Shown here in pieces: positions 37,363 through 46,347 of a stretch of DNA of 64,000 nucleotides. Positions within the stretch are counted from its first letter, which is position 1. Each line of letters opens with the position of its first letter. This DNA comes from Nostoc sp. MG11 (GTDB taxonomy: Bacteria > Cyanobacteriota > Cyanobacteriia > Cyanobacteriales > Nostocaceae): assembly GCF_014904695.1 (NCBI RefSeq), contig NZ_JACXXN010000010.1:159518-223517 (forward strand). The letters are read 5' to 3'. The notes beneath the pieces were generated by a model. That model saw only the letters and a program-made list of their open reading frames with translations. It had not been told where the DNA came from and made no database searches. Both the position numbers and the translations under genes were made by a program.

Positions 37363-37551
37363 TTCACCGTGATCTATTACTCATGGCTACCGACTTCACC
37401 CGACCCCGGAGATGACTTGGTAATTGATTGTGCGATGAATTCAGGTGCGATCGTGATCACATCAAACATTCGTGATTTTCAAAAAGCTAAGGAATCACTA
37501 GGGGTGCAGATTATGACACCTGTACAATTAGTTATCAAATTGGCATCTTAA
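37363..37551 (+). pseudogene. C-terminal remnant of a PIN-family toxin
   Basis: About 60 residues (VIYYSWLPTSPDPGDDLVIDCAMNSG ... VITSNIRDF ... IMTPVQLV) match the C-terminal part of PIN-family toxins (COG1569-like), with late acidic residues (PGDDLV, NIRDF) but without the N-terminal first Asp. The N-terminal half is missing and the 21-bp minisatellite lies where it would be expected. It is followed 11 bp later by an antitoxin-like gene. Confidence 0.72.
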
Positions 37552-37562
37552 GGAAGTTAGTT

Positions 37563-37931
37563 ATGAGTCGATTAACACTTCGATTGCCTGAAACTCTATA
37601 TCAACAGTTGATTCACTTAGCTGAAGGTGAAGGGGTTTCTCTCAATCAATACATTGTTTATGCTTTAACTCGGCAAGTTGCCCTTGCTTATTCAATTCAG
37701 ACGGTATCTTCTGAGGAAATTACCTAGCAAAAATAGTCTTTTGTAGCACTCTTACAGAAGAGGGAGCAAGCTACGCCATCGGAAATTGAGTCAGCTTTAG
37801 CAGAACGCGAACCAGTTGAGCCAGAACAAGAGTTAAGTTCTGAAGTTATAACCCGTCTTCAACAGCGAATCCAGGAAAGGATCAAGCAGTCAAATTTTGG
37901 TGATCATGAGATGATCACCAAGTGTGAATAG
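37563..37931 (+). pseudogene. RHH antitoxin gene interrupted by two in-frame TAG codons
   Basis: The frame starts at ATG 37563 with LRLPETLYQQLIHLAEGEGVSLNQYIVYAL, an RHH/HicB-type N-terminus, and reads to a stop at 37929. It is broken by TAG at 37725 and 37734, only 9 bases apart. Beyond them the same frame continues in protein-like sequence (SFVALLQKREQ, ALAEREPVEPEQELSSE). The first 54 residues could still be made. Both stops could come from CAG to TAG. Forms a decayed toxin-antitoxin pair with the preceding PIN remnant. Confidence 0.75.
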
Positions 37932-38042
37932 TTGAGAGCGATCGCATCTGCTTAAAACTAGTCAAAAAAGCAGCGTGGGTAATGAATGCCCACCTTTTTT
38001 GCTTAGGGTAGTATAAAGTTAGTTTCAGGGAAGCTATTAGGC
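37932..38042. other. Short gap, no gene
   Basis: About 110 bp with a HIP1-like site near 37939; no reading frame recognised. Confidence 0.4.
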
Positions 38043-38165
38043 ATGACTAATCCTCAAGATAAACAGGTAGAAATTTACCGACTAGGACAGCCTGTAGAGG
38101 TAGTTGCGATACCAGCACTACTCTCTGGGGAAGAAGTGTTACCTGGGTTTGAGTTACAGGTATAA
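38043..38165 (+). pseudogene. Uma2 (DUF820) C-terminal fragment
   Basis: A 40-residue frame, NPQDKQVEIYRLGQPVEV ... LSGEEVLPGF, matching the end of Uma2-family proteins, a PD-(D/E)XK-like group expanded in cyanobacteria. The nuclease core is absent. It is probably a remnant. Confidence 0.7.
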
Positions 38166-38384
38166 ATTGCTGGCACTCAGTTAACTCTTCACTCTCTTTT
38201 TTTCATCGCCAGTGCGGCAGATAATTATCTGTCTTGTGAAGTATTTCTATTAATTAGCTTCTACTGTTTTTTAAAACCACCTAGTAAAACTTGTTATACG
38301 GCGTATATCTTAGGGTTCTATCTTCTTTTTAATAAATTCTCTAGCCTAATTGTAGAGTTCATTTAAGCATAGGGAAAAATTTGT
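38166..38384. promoter_or_regulatory. Upstream region of the HdeD-like gene
   Basis: About 220 bp, A/T-rich toward the gene, without a coding frame. Confidence 0.4.
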
Positions 38385-38960
38385 ATGACAACTAATGTTT
38401 CCGATGATGTTAACATCAAAAAAAATATTAATGGATCGCTAGTAACTGGCATTATCCTGATTATTTTTGGGATTATTGCGATCGCAATCCCTACTATTTC
38501 GACAATTTTTGCTGAGACTTGGTTTGCTGTCATTCTGATCTCTTCGGGTTTTGCCAAACTAGTTTACGCTACTCAAACGCGCGATCGCGGAGGTTTCTTT
38601 TGGAAGCTTTTATTGAGCGGACTTTATATTGCAACAGGTGTGATGCTGTTTGTTTACCCCAAAACAGGTATCCTGACGCTGACTCTGTTGTTAGGTAGCT
38701 TTTTGCTGACTGAAGGTGTATTTGAGCTGATCCTGGCATTCCGATTGCGTCCGCAACAAAACTGGACTTGGGTACTTGGTGATGGCATCATTACTCTAAT
38801 ATTGGGCGCAATGATTTGGTTCCAATGGCCCTTCAATGCACCCTGGATTCTTGGCACACTAGTAGGTGTCAGCGTTCTGTTCACTGGCGTTTCACGCGTG
38901 ATGCTGTCGTTAAATACGCGTTCTTTCCTAAATAAATCTGACACCACTGCAAGCGCTTAA
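38385..38960 (+). CDS. HdeD-family (DUF308) membrane protein
   Basis: A 191-residue polytopic protein with about six membrane helices (first segment at 18-36, last at 150-175) in the repeated small-helix pattern of HdeD proteins (GIILIIFGIIAIAIP, GVMLFVYPKTGILTLTLLLGSFLLTEGVFELI). In E. coli HdeD is linked to acid resistance; in cyanobacteria the role is unclear. Start ATG 38385. It is followed by the palindromic terminator at 38991. Confidence 0.83.
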   Translation: MTTNVSDDVNIKKNINGSLVTGIILIIFGIIAIAIPTISTIFAETWFAVILISSGFAKLVYATQTRDRGGFFWKLLLSGLYIATGVMLFVYPKTGILTLTLLLGSFLLTEGVFELILAFRLRPQQNWTWVLGDGIITLILGAMIWFQWPFNAPWILGTLVGVSVLFTGVSRVMLSLNTRSFLNKSDTTASA

Positions 38961-38990
38961 AGCGGAATTCGATAAACCTCTCCCTGCATA

Positions 38991-39017
38991 TAGAGACGTT
39001 GCAATGCAACGTCTCTA
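38991..39017. terminator. Perfect palindrome after HdeD-like gene
   Basis: TAGAGACGTTGCA and its reverse complement with a single A between them (13-bp arms), followed by CTATTTTTAAA. It can end the rightward gene. The convergent lyase gene ends nearby at 39062. It is also a likely dispersed repeat. Confidence 0.65.
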
Positions 39018-39061
39018 CTATTTTTAAATTCTGAATTCTTCTTTTGCCTTTTTTGTGTGTC

Positions 39062-39607
39062 TTAAATCTCAATTCTCTTTTCTAAATACTGCCCAATCAT
39101 CAACTGTTCTCCAGCGCGAGAAATAATAGTTTGTCTCGTCCGGTATTTGCTGCCAACTAATTTTAACTCTTCCTCAAAAACTGAACCATTGTACTCAGTT
39201 CGCAAACATAAAGTTTTGGGGTTTGAGAAATAATATTTAGCTGTGACTGGTTTGGATGTGGCAAAACCGCGATCGCGATATAAAATATTTCCCAAAGCAC
39301 CAAACAGGGTAGAACCTTTCGACTCTTTCCTGGCTTTGAGCAAATCTGTACTTTCCCAGATAACTTCTGCACCACATTGCAAACTTGCTGAATCGGCTAA
39401 ATCGTGCATCTGAGCAAGCTGTTGCAATTCATCGCATCCTTGTTCCAAAAACCGGATGGTGATTATGCTCTCCATCTCTTTGGTTTCTCCTTCCGGTAAG
39501 GTGTAGTAGCGCCGTTCCGAACGCCATTTACCTGCTGACTCCTGGAAAAATTCCGCAATCTGCTGCGATCGCTCAGCGGTTTGTGCAATTTGTACTGGTA
39601 ATGTCAC
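39062..39607 (-). CDS. Phycobiliprotein lyase, CpcS/CpeS type
   Basis: A 181-residue lipocalin-like protein. The N-terminal FFQESAGKWRSERRYYTLPEGE, the Glu/Trp-rich strands (AEVIWES) and the C-terminal QTIISRAGEQLMIGQYLEKRI match the CpcS/CpeS/CpcU bilin lyase family. It attaches phycocyanobilin to Cys84-type sites of phycobiliproteins; the exact subtype cannot be set from sequence alone. Start is TTG/ATG-like at 39607. No phycobiliprotein gene is adjacent. Confidence 0.8.
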   Translation of the reverse strand: MTLPVQIAQTAERSQQIAEFFQESAGKWRSERRYYTLPEGETKEMESIITIRFLEQGCDELQQLAQMHDLADSASLQCGAEVIWESTDLLKARKESKGSTLFGALGNILYRDRGFATSKPVTAKYYFSNPKTLCLRTEYNGSVFEEELKLVGSKYRTRQTIISRAGEQLMIGQYLEKRIEI

Positions 39608-40215
39608 TCGTAACTTTCCTCACCTAAAGTAAATAGAATTCTGGCAAAAGTTAATTGCTCTAGTTGCTGTTAAACATATCAGCCTGTTATTTGCCATATA
39701 TGCAAGGGGCCGAAGAAAAACTGGGTTTATTTACATTATGGCGTTGAAAAAGCAATTTATCTTTAATATTCTTAATATATTACTTGAACAGCGAAAAGTA
39801 TTAGTCTTTTTGCTATATTAGGTGTGAGTATCTAAAAATAAATATAGTTATTTGATACTAGCCATTTTAAAAGTCAAGACAAAAAACCCCATATCTTTAG
39901 GTATTACAGGTCTTCTCCTAGGGGTAGATGTCAAGAAAGTAAAAAATATTTATACTAAGTTAATAATTACAACGTCTGCAAGAAGATTGTTTACCTCCGC
40001 GTAAGCACTACAGTAGTGAGATTTTTTTGAGTTTTAAAAAAATAGTAATTTCTGATACAGAAAAGTTAAGAGATATAATCGTGGAACTTTTGTTTTCCAT
40101 TAATTGTATCTTTTAGAATTGCTTGCTCAGAATTACTTGGTAATACACGGCTGTATAACCCAGAAACTCCCCAACGGCTGTATAACCCAGAAACTCCCCA
40201 ATAGGAGAAAAGTAA
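39608..40215. other. Intergenic region of 0.6 kb upstream of the RND operon
   Basis: A/T-rich, without frames. A 27-bp direct duplication lies at its 3' end (annotated separately). It should carry the divergent promoters of the lyase and the efflux operon. Confidence 0.45.
40147..40200 (+). repeat. Two perfect 27-bp tandem copies before the efflux operon
   Basis: The unit, starting ACGGCTGTATAACCCAG and ending AACTCCCCA, occurs exactly twice (40147-40173 and 40174-40200). It ends just before the RBS-like ATAGGAGAAAAG and the ATG at 40216, so it lies in the 5' leader or promoter. Confidence 0.85.
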
Positions 40216-41751
40216 ATGATTTTGGACGGAAATAAGCCGCACAAGCAGGCGAAAACATCAGCTTTAGCAGCTGCTAACCAGGTAATTAATACTCAGTTAG
40301 ATTCAGGTGCGAAAACTGACGCGGCTGTTGCAGACGTAAATAGTAGTTTTAACACTTTACCTAGGTTCCAGTATTTCTTTGTTTCTGTATCTTCCCATTT
40401 GACATCCATCTTATTGATTCCCTGTTTGCTGGGCATAGGAGTATTGACAGCAAGTTGCGGGGCGCTACCCAAAGAATCAGCCGGGGCGCAATCTCAGAAT
40501 CCTGGTGGTGGTAGTGGCGGTGCAACGCCTGTGGATGTAGTGATCGCCCGAACTGATATTCTGGAAAAACAACCAGAGTATACAGGAAATACCACACCAT
40601 TCCGCATTGTGTCACTGCGATCGCAAGTAGAAGCCAGACTATTGGCTTTAAACCTAGATGTAGGTGACACAGTTAAGCGAGGGCAAAACGTCGGACAGTT
40701 AGATGATGCCATCCTGTTGACAGAATTAAAGCAAGCAGAAGCAGAACTAGCAGCCCTCAAATCAGAAGTAGCTAGGGCAAGCAATCAGGTAAGCAATGCC
40801 CGTGCTTCCGTTGAACGGGCGCGGCTAGAAGTAGTACAAGCTCAGGCAGACTCAGAACGACAGCAGAAACTATTCAAACAAGGTGCGATCGCTGAACAAA
40901 CAGCTCAACAAGCACGTACTGAAGCCCAAACGGCTGCCCAAGCACTACGAGCAGCTCAAGAGCAAGTTCGTACAGAACAGCAAGCTGTCGCTGCTGCCCA
41001 AGGTAGAGTAGTTGCCCAACAGGCATTAGTTGCCCAAACTAAAGAACGCAGATCTTATGCTCGGTTAACATCCCCCATCAACGGTGTAGTTACAGAAAGG
41101 GTGACAGAACCGGGTAATCTTCTGCAAGCAGGTAGTGAAGTCTTGAAAATTGGCGATTTTAACCGCGTTAAAGTCGTTGTTCAAGTCTCCGAATTAGAAC
41201 TAGCACAAATTCAGGTTGGACAATCTGTGCAAGTCCGCTTAGATGCCTATCCTAATCAAACATTAATGGGCAGAGTTACGCGCATTTCCCCCGCTGCGGA
41301 TGCCACGGCTCGCTTAATACCCGTGGAAGTAGTAATTCCCAACAATGATGGAAAAATTGGCAGTGGGCTACTGGCGCGGGTCAACTTTGAAAACCAGACG
41401 CCACAGCGAGTACTAGTGTCACAAGGAGCTATTCAGAAACAAGCAAATGGTAATAAATCTAATGGCACAGGGGAGACGCAAACAAATACAGGGCAGAATT
41501 CCCCACCAAACACATCTGATGAAATAGTAAGAGCAAAGTCACAAGATCGAACTGGGACGATATTTGTGATTACAGACACAGAAGGCAAAACAAAGGTAAC
41601 GGCACGAGCAGTAACTTTGGGGCAAACAGCTGATGGCAGAGTAGAAATTTTATCCGGTCTGCAAGCAGGAGAGCGCTATGTTGTTCGTAGTGGTAAGCCG
41701 TTAAAAGAAGGTGACACTGTAAGTCTTTCGGTTCTTTCAGAAAAACAATAG
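40216..41751 (+). CDS. RND efflux periplasmic adaptor (membrane fusion protein)
   Basis: A 511-residue protein. A long N-terminal stretch leads to a lipoprotein signal, hydrophobic segment LLIPCLLGIGVL then lipobox LTASC (Cys 81). The HlyD-type body follows: lipoyl/hairpin region with about 120 residues of Ala/Gln/Glu/Arg coiled coil (AELAALKSEVARASNQV ... AAAQGRVVAQQALVAQT), beta-barrel (VVQVSELELAQIQVGQSVQVRLDAYP), and a Ser/Thr/Asn-rich spacer before the C-terminal membrane-proximal part. It carries substrate across the periplasm with the permease gene 63 bp downstream; no regulator or TolC is adjacent. Start uncertain: the signal segment would start later than usual. Confidence 0.88.
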   Translation: MILDGNKPHKQAKTSALAAANQVINTQLDSGAKTDAAVADVNSSFNTLPRFQYFFVSVSSHLTSILLIPCLLGIGVLTASCGALPKESAGAQSQNPGGGSGGATPVDVVIARTDILEKQPEYTGNTTPFRIVSLRSQVEARLLALNLDVGDTVKRGQNVGQLDDAILLTELKQAEAELAALKSEVARASNQVSNARASVERARLEVVQAQADSERQQKLFKQGAIAEQTAQQARTEAQTAAQALRAAQEQVRTEQQAVAAAQGRVVAQQALVAQTKERRSYARLTSPINGVVTERVTEPGNLLQAGSEVLKIGDFNRVKVVVQVSELELAQIQVGQSVQVRLDAYPNQTLMGRVTRISPAADATARLIPVEVVIPNNDGKIGSGLLARVNFENQTPQRVLVSQGAIQKQANGNKSNGTGETQTNTGQNSPPNTSDEIVRAKSQDRTGTIFVITDTEGKTKVTARAVTLGQTADGRVEILSGLQAGERYVVRSGKPLKEGDTVSLSVLSEKQ

Positions 41752-41814
41752 TAGGTTGGGCAAAAACCACCATACTAATCAAAAAATACTCAGTATTCAG
41801 CATTTAGTATCATC

Positions 41815-44800
41815 ATGCAGCAGGGAAATAATAATGGTAATGGCGGATTTAGTCTTAGCGCGATCGCTATCCGCCAACACATTGGCACACTCATGCTCAC
41901 CGTGGCAGTAGTTGTTGTTGGGATATTTTTTCTTACAACTATCCAAGTCGATCTTTTACCATCAATTACCTATCCACGAATTGGCGTCCGGCTAGAAGCT
42001 CCTGGTATTTCCCCAGAGGTAGCAGTAGATGAAATCACCAGACCCTTGGAAGAAGCTTTAGCAGCAACCGAGAATGTAGTGCAAGTTTTCTCGCGCACCC
42101 GTGAGGGACAGGTGAGCCTCGATTTATACTTCCAACCAGGGGGCGATATAGATCAAGCGCTAAACGATGCTACTGCTGCTTTTAACCGAGGTCGAGGACA
42201 ACTGCCAGATACGATAGAGGAGCCGCGGTTATTTAAGGTCGATCCCTCCCAATTGCCGGTTTATGAATTGGCACTGACATCCGCTTCGTTGCCTGGTAAA
42301 GATTTACGCGTATTTGCTGATGAAGAGTTAACCCGTGAACTCAGTGTCGTACCAGGAGTCGCCTCAGTCGATGTATCTGGCGGTGCTGAGGAAGAAGTGC
42401 GAGTGCTTGTTGACTTAAACCGTTTGCAAGCTTTGGGTGTAGGGTTAAATAATGTACTAGATGAACTAACAGCCCGTAACCAAGATACTTCTGGTGGTCG
42501 GATTCTGGGGCAAAATTCTGAGCCATTAACTCGGACTGTAGGACGCTTCCGAGATGCCAAAGAAATTGAAAACCTCTCCTTAGAAGTTTCCTCCCCTTCC
42601 CCTACTACCACTACTAACACCACTACCACTACTACCACTACTACTACCCCTGCACCTTCCCGCCGCGTCTACTTGCGAGACTTTGCTGAGGTAATTGACG
42701 ATACAGAAGACCAGCGAGTATTTGTCTACCTCAACCGTCAGCCTGCTGTAAAATTTTCCGTCCAAAAGCAGCCTGAAGCCAACACAATTACAGTTGTAGA
42801 TGCTGTGAAACGGCGAATTGAACAATTACGGCAATCAGGTTTAATTCCAGCCGACATGACTTTGAGTCCCACCACAGATGAATCTGTCTTCATCCGCAAT
42901 TCTTTAAATGATGTTATCAATTCGGGGATTTCTGGAGCATTGTTAGCAGCAGCAGCGGTGTTGTTATTTTTGGGATCATTTAGGCAAACACTGATTATCA
43001 GTTTGACAATTCCGCTGTGTACTTTGACGGCGATCGCTCTGATGAAAATCTTTGGCTTGACTTTGAATGTATTCAGTTTGGCAGGTCTGACATTGGGAGT
43101 CGGTCAAGCAATTGATACATCGGTTGTGATTTTGGAGAACATTTCTGAAAAAACAGGCATGACTCCTAATCAGAGAGAGATGGACAAAGGGAAAGGGGGA
43201 GAAGGCGAGAGAGCGAGAACCCACAATAAAAAATTCTTTATTGACAGTGCGATTACTTCATCCCAAGAAGTAGAATCTGCTTTAGTCGCTGCTACTGCTG
43301 CAAACTTAGTTTCTGTAGTGCCATTCCTTTTAATTGGCGGCTTTATCGCACTACTATTTAATGAACTGATTCTGACAATTAGCTTCGCAGTTGCAGCCTC
43401 CCTTGTCGTCGCAATCACAGTAGTGCCGATGCTGAGTTCTCGACTCTTGGGAATTCGCTGGTCTAGTCGGATCAGTGAATTTTGGCTGCTTAAACAGTTT
43501 AATCACCGATTTGAAGACGCTTCACGGGGATACGGTAGCTTCTTAACCAAGGTTTTACGCTATCGGCTCCTTATAGTTACTGCTGCTTTGGTAATTTTAG
43601 GCGGCGGCAGCTTTTTTATGTTTGGTCAAATTCCCCAAGAAATTTTACCTCGGATCAGTACTGGGCAAGCCAACTTGAGAGCGCAGTTTCCTCCCGGTAC
43701 GCCTTTAGCAACTTCTGAGAAAGTTATGCAAATTGTCGATGACATTTTGCTCAAACAACCAGAAACCGAATCTGCTTTCACAACTGTGGGGGGTTCTTTG
43801 TTTGGCAGCAATACTACAGAAAATCCTTTACGTGCCAGCAGCACTATCAATCTCAAACCAGGTACAGATGTTGAAGCATTTGTCAGAAAAGTAACTCAAG
43901 AATTTAACAAACTCAACTTAGCGGGAATTCTGCTGCGCCTCAATCCTGGTCAGGTACGGGGTTTAATCTTGAGTAATTCCCCAGTGCAAGGGTCAGAAGT
44001 TGACGTGATCTTGCAAGGTGAGAATGAACAAAACTTAACGCAAGCAGGCGCACAAGTGCTACAAGCTTTGCAAGAAAATGCAAAATTAGCGACATTCCGA
44101 CCAGATGCCGACCCCCGACAACCAGAAATCCAAATTCGCCCTGACTGGGAACGGGTTTCAGCTTTAGGGCTGAGCGCTCAACAAATTGGTGCAACAGTTC
44201 AGACAGCAATTGAAGGTTCAGTTCCCACACAAATTCAACGCGGCAACCGTTTAGTTGATGTGCGGGTGCAGCTAAATAAACAAGCCATTCAGCGTCCCTC
44301 TCAGCTAGAGCAATTACCGCTATTTACAGAAAACAATCAACTAATTCGCCTTTCAGATGTTGCCGACATTCAAGAAGGTCAAGCGCCTGGCGAGGTGCAG
44401 CGGATTAATCAGCGCCAAGCTTTTATTGTTGCAGGCAACCTGAACGAGGGAGTTAGTCTGAGTGAAGCGATCGCCGAAGTCAATCAGGTACTCCAAGGCG
44501 TAGACTTACCTGATGGTGTTTCAATTGTGCCTAGTTCTGCCCAGGAAACTAATCAGCAACTTCAAGATGCGTTGAAAACTTTGGGAGCGTTGGCGACGTT
44601 CTTAATCTTCGTAGTTATGGCTGTACAATACAATTCGCTGATTGACCCATTAGTAATTATGTTCACCGTACCGCTAGCGTTAGCTGGGGGACTTTTTGGA
44701 CTTTACATCACCCAAACGGCAATTGGCGCAACTGTGATTGTTGGCGTGGTGCTGCTAGTGGGAATTGTCGTGAACGCGGGAATTCTGATGGTAGAACTGG

Positions 44801-45117
44801 CGAACCAAATTCGGGAAGAAGAAGGTTGTACTCGCCAAATTGCTATCCTCAAAGCTGCTCCGCAACGCTTACGCCCAATTATCATGACCACAGTCACGAC
44901 TATCTTGGGACTGTTTCCCTTGGCATTGGGCATTGGTGAAGGTTCTGAGTTTTTGCAGCCATTAGGGATTGTAGTCTTCTTTGGGATGGCGATCGCTACA
45001 ATGCTGACGCTGTTTATCATCCCCTGTTTTTATATTCTGCTGCATGATTTACTCGGCGGGAATTGGGCGAAGCCAGTGTTAATCTGGTTGCGTGGATTTA
45101 CGAAAAAATTTATTTGA
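41815..45117 (+). CDS. RND efflux permease (AcrB/HAE1 type)
   Basis: An 1100-residue inner-membrane transporter. The N-terminal helix (IGTLMLTVAVVVVGIFFLTT) is followed by the porter domain (VDLLPSITYPRIGVRLEAPGISPEVAVDEITRPLEEAL), and the second half repeats the fold (GALATFLIFVVMAVQYNSLIDPLVIMFTVPLALAGGLFGL). The proton relay pattern is GVGQAIDTSVVILENI with Asp; it should exchange protons for drugs or lipids. Two simple-sequence insertions are visible: a Thr-run near 259-275 and a charged GKGGEGERA tract near 461-470, the latter in a loop after the fourth helix. It forms an operon with the adaptor. Confidence 0.92.
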   Translation: MQQGNNNGNGGFSLSAIAIRQHIGTLMLTVAVVVVGIFFLTTIQVDLLPSITYPRIGVRLEAPGISPEVAVDEITRPLEEALAATENVVQVFSRTREGQVSLDLYFQPGGDIDQALNDATAAFNRGRGQLPDTIEEPRLFKVDPSQLPVYELALTSASLPGKDLRVFADEELTRELSVVPGVASVDVSGGAEEEVRVLVDLNRLQALGVGLNNVLDELTARNQDTSGGRILGQNSEPLTRTVGRFRDAKEIENLSLEVSSPSPTTTTNTTTTTTTTTTPAPSRRVYLRDFAEVIDDTEDQRVFVYLNRQPAVKFSVQKQPEANTITVVDAVKRRIEQLRQSGLIPADMTLSPTTDESVFIRNSLNDVINSGISGALLAAAAVLLFLGSFRQTLIISLTIPLCTLTAIALMKIFGLTLNVFSLAGLTLGVGQAIDTSVVILENISEKTGMTPNQREMDKGKGGEGERARTHNKKFFIDSAITSSQEVESALVAATAANLVSVVPFLLIGGFIALLFNELILTISFAVAASLVVAITVVPMLSSRLLGIRWSSRISEFWLLKQFNHRFEDASRGYGSFLTKVLRYRLLIVTAALVILGGGSFFMFGQIPQEILPRISTGQANLRAQFPPGTPLATSEKVMQIVDDILLKQPETESAFTTVGGSLFGSNTTENPLRASSTINLKPGTDVEAFVRKVTQEFNKLNLAGILLRLNPGQVRGLILSNSPVQGSEVDVILQGENEQNLTQAGAQVLQALQENAKLATFRPDADPRQPEIQIRPDWERVSALGLSAQQIGATVQTAIEGSVPTQIQRGNRLVDVRVQLNKQAIQRPSQLEQLPLFTENNQLIRLSDVADIQEGQAPGEVQRINQRQAFIVAGNLNEGVSLSEAIAEVNQVLQGVDLPDGVSIVPSSAQETNQQLQDALKTLGALATFLIFVVMAVQYNSLIDPLVIMFTVPLALAGGLFGLYITQTAIGATVIVGVVLLVGIVVNAGILMVELANQIREEEGCTRQIAILKAAPQRLRPIIMTTVTTILGLFPLALGIGEGSEFLQPLGIVVFFGMAIATMLTLFIIPCFYILLHDLLGGNWAKPVLIWLRGFTKKFI

Positions 45118-45212
45118 ATCCTGATAAGGATTAACGCAAAACTAACCCCTTCTCTAATACTATTCGGATGAACCTAACACCTTTCCTTGTGGTGTGGGAA
45201 AAGGTTAAAGAG

Positions 45213-45249
45213 TAAAGGGTAAGGGCTAAATTAAAACCCTTACCCTTTA
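45213..45249. terminator. Hairpin between convergent genes
   Basis: TAAAGGGTAAGGG (45213-45225) pairs with CCCTTACCCTTTA (45237-45249), 13 perfect pairs with an 11-base loop. It sits between the RND permease stop and the leftward exported-protein stop, so it may end both. Confidence 0.6.
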
Positions 45250-45348
45250 ACTGAAAGGTATTTTTCTCCTCTCCCATATAATATTTAAAGCAGTTATTAA
45301 ACAATACCAAGCTATTTACTTGGTCTAACAATAATGCTTGTAGCATCC

Positions 45349-45975
45349 TTAACTAGCTGATGTCTGGTTTATAATCTCCTTAAATCTCTCAATAACGTCT
45401 TTTCGTATCAACTTGAAATCTGAATTTTCTATTTTATTTTCAGCTTGGTCTGTGCCATCAATATTGAATTTGCCGTAATAAACCCCTACAGGGAAATACA
45501 ATTGACTACCATTCAAACCTTTTTTAAGAAAAAGAATGTATTTCGCATTCTTGACTAGCGGTTGGTAATCGTCAAATACCTGGAGGAAAGTTTTAGCGGT
45601 GTCTCTGTCTGCAACTATAGCTGCTTGTTGCCCAATTAATAGGGTGTTTGAATATGACGCACCTTTCAGTACACGTTGTACTTTAAATTCAGTTTGGGAG
45701 ATCGCTTCAGTAACGTAACCCCCATCACTTTGAATTAAAGGTTTACTTTCCGCGATCGCTTGCGCTGGTTTTCCAATAGCAATAATATCTGATTTTGCAA
45801 TTAAATCCTCTACATCTTTTGGTGCAATAATGCTCACCTCTGTTCTTGTAACTGTCAAACCCTCAACATTTTCAGTACTTTGTGATAAGGAATTGGTTGT
45901 ATTGTTTACAGTAACTAGACCAGCACTAAAGACCGCGATCGCTGCAATAGTTGTAAAACAAATTCTCTTTTTCAT
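45349..45975 (-). CDS. Exported hypothetical protein
   Basis: A 208-residue protein with an N-terminal signal (ICFTTIAAIAVFSAGLV), then a Ser/Thr/Asn-rich stretch and a folded middle: DVEDLIAKSDIIAIGKPAQA, EFKVQRVLKG and LVKNAKYILFLKKGLNGSQLYFPVGVYYGKF. The pattern resembles cyanobacterial exported proteins of unknown role. I do not recognise a family. It ends in convergence with the RND permease gene. Confidence 0.72.
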   Translation of the reverse strand: MKKRICFTTIAAIAVFSAGLVTVNNTTNSLSQSTENVEGLTVTRTEVSIIAPKDVEDLIAKSDIIAIGKPAQAIAESKPLIQSDGGYVTEAISQTEFKVQRVLKGASYSNTLLIGQQAAIVADRDTAKTFLQVFDDYQPLVKNAKYILFLKKGLNGSQLYFPVGVYYGKFNIDGTDQAENKIENSDFKLIRKDVIERFKEIINQTSAS

Positions 45976-46347
45976 TAATTACTATTAAGTATTTATGTAA
46001 TAGACTCCATGAGCGATGCCTGGGTTTGGCTATGCCTAAGCTCACTCAGCATAATTGCATACTGAGGATCTAAATCAAATTTTTAAGCTCACATATTGCC
46101 CAATCTGTCAATATATAAGTTCTAATTTAGATTTTTGATAAAGATTGCGTGAAATTACTAGTTATGTTGATAAAGCATTATCAAAATTGCTTTATAAATC
46201 TACCTATGAGTAGATATCAACTAAGTAAGTAAACACACTTCAACCAAAACTATCTGCTAGATAAAAAGCGGTTGAAATGTGAGTATTTGCTGTTTGATTA
46301 ACCCACACGTCATAACATTCTTTCAATTCATATAAAGAGGAGAGAAC
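45976..46347. other. Intergenic region upstream of the PEP-CTERM gene
   Basis: About 370 bp, A/T-rich, divergent gap. An RBS-like AAAGAGGAGAG precedes the ATG at 46348. No gene or clear operator. Confidence 0.45.

Noticed and set aside
36857..37415. Frames with SELGTSC, RTRNFV and VPSSEHE repeats
   Set aside because: All three come from the 21-bp minisatellite; no family, no RBS, opposite strands compete.
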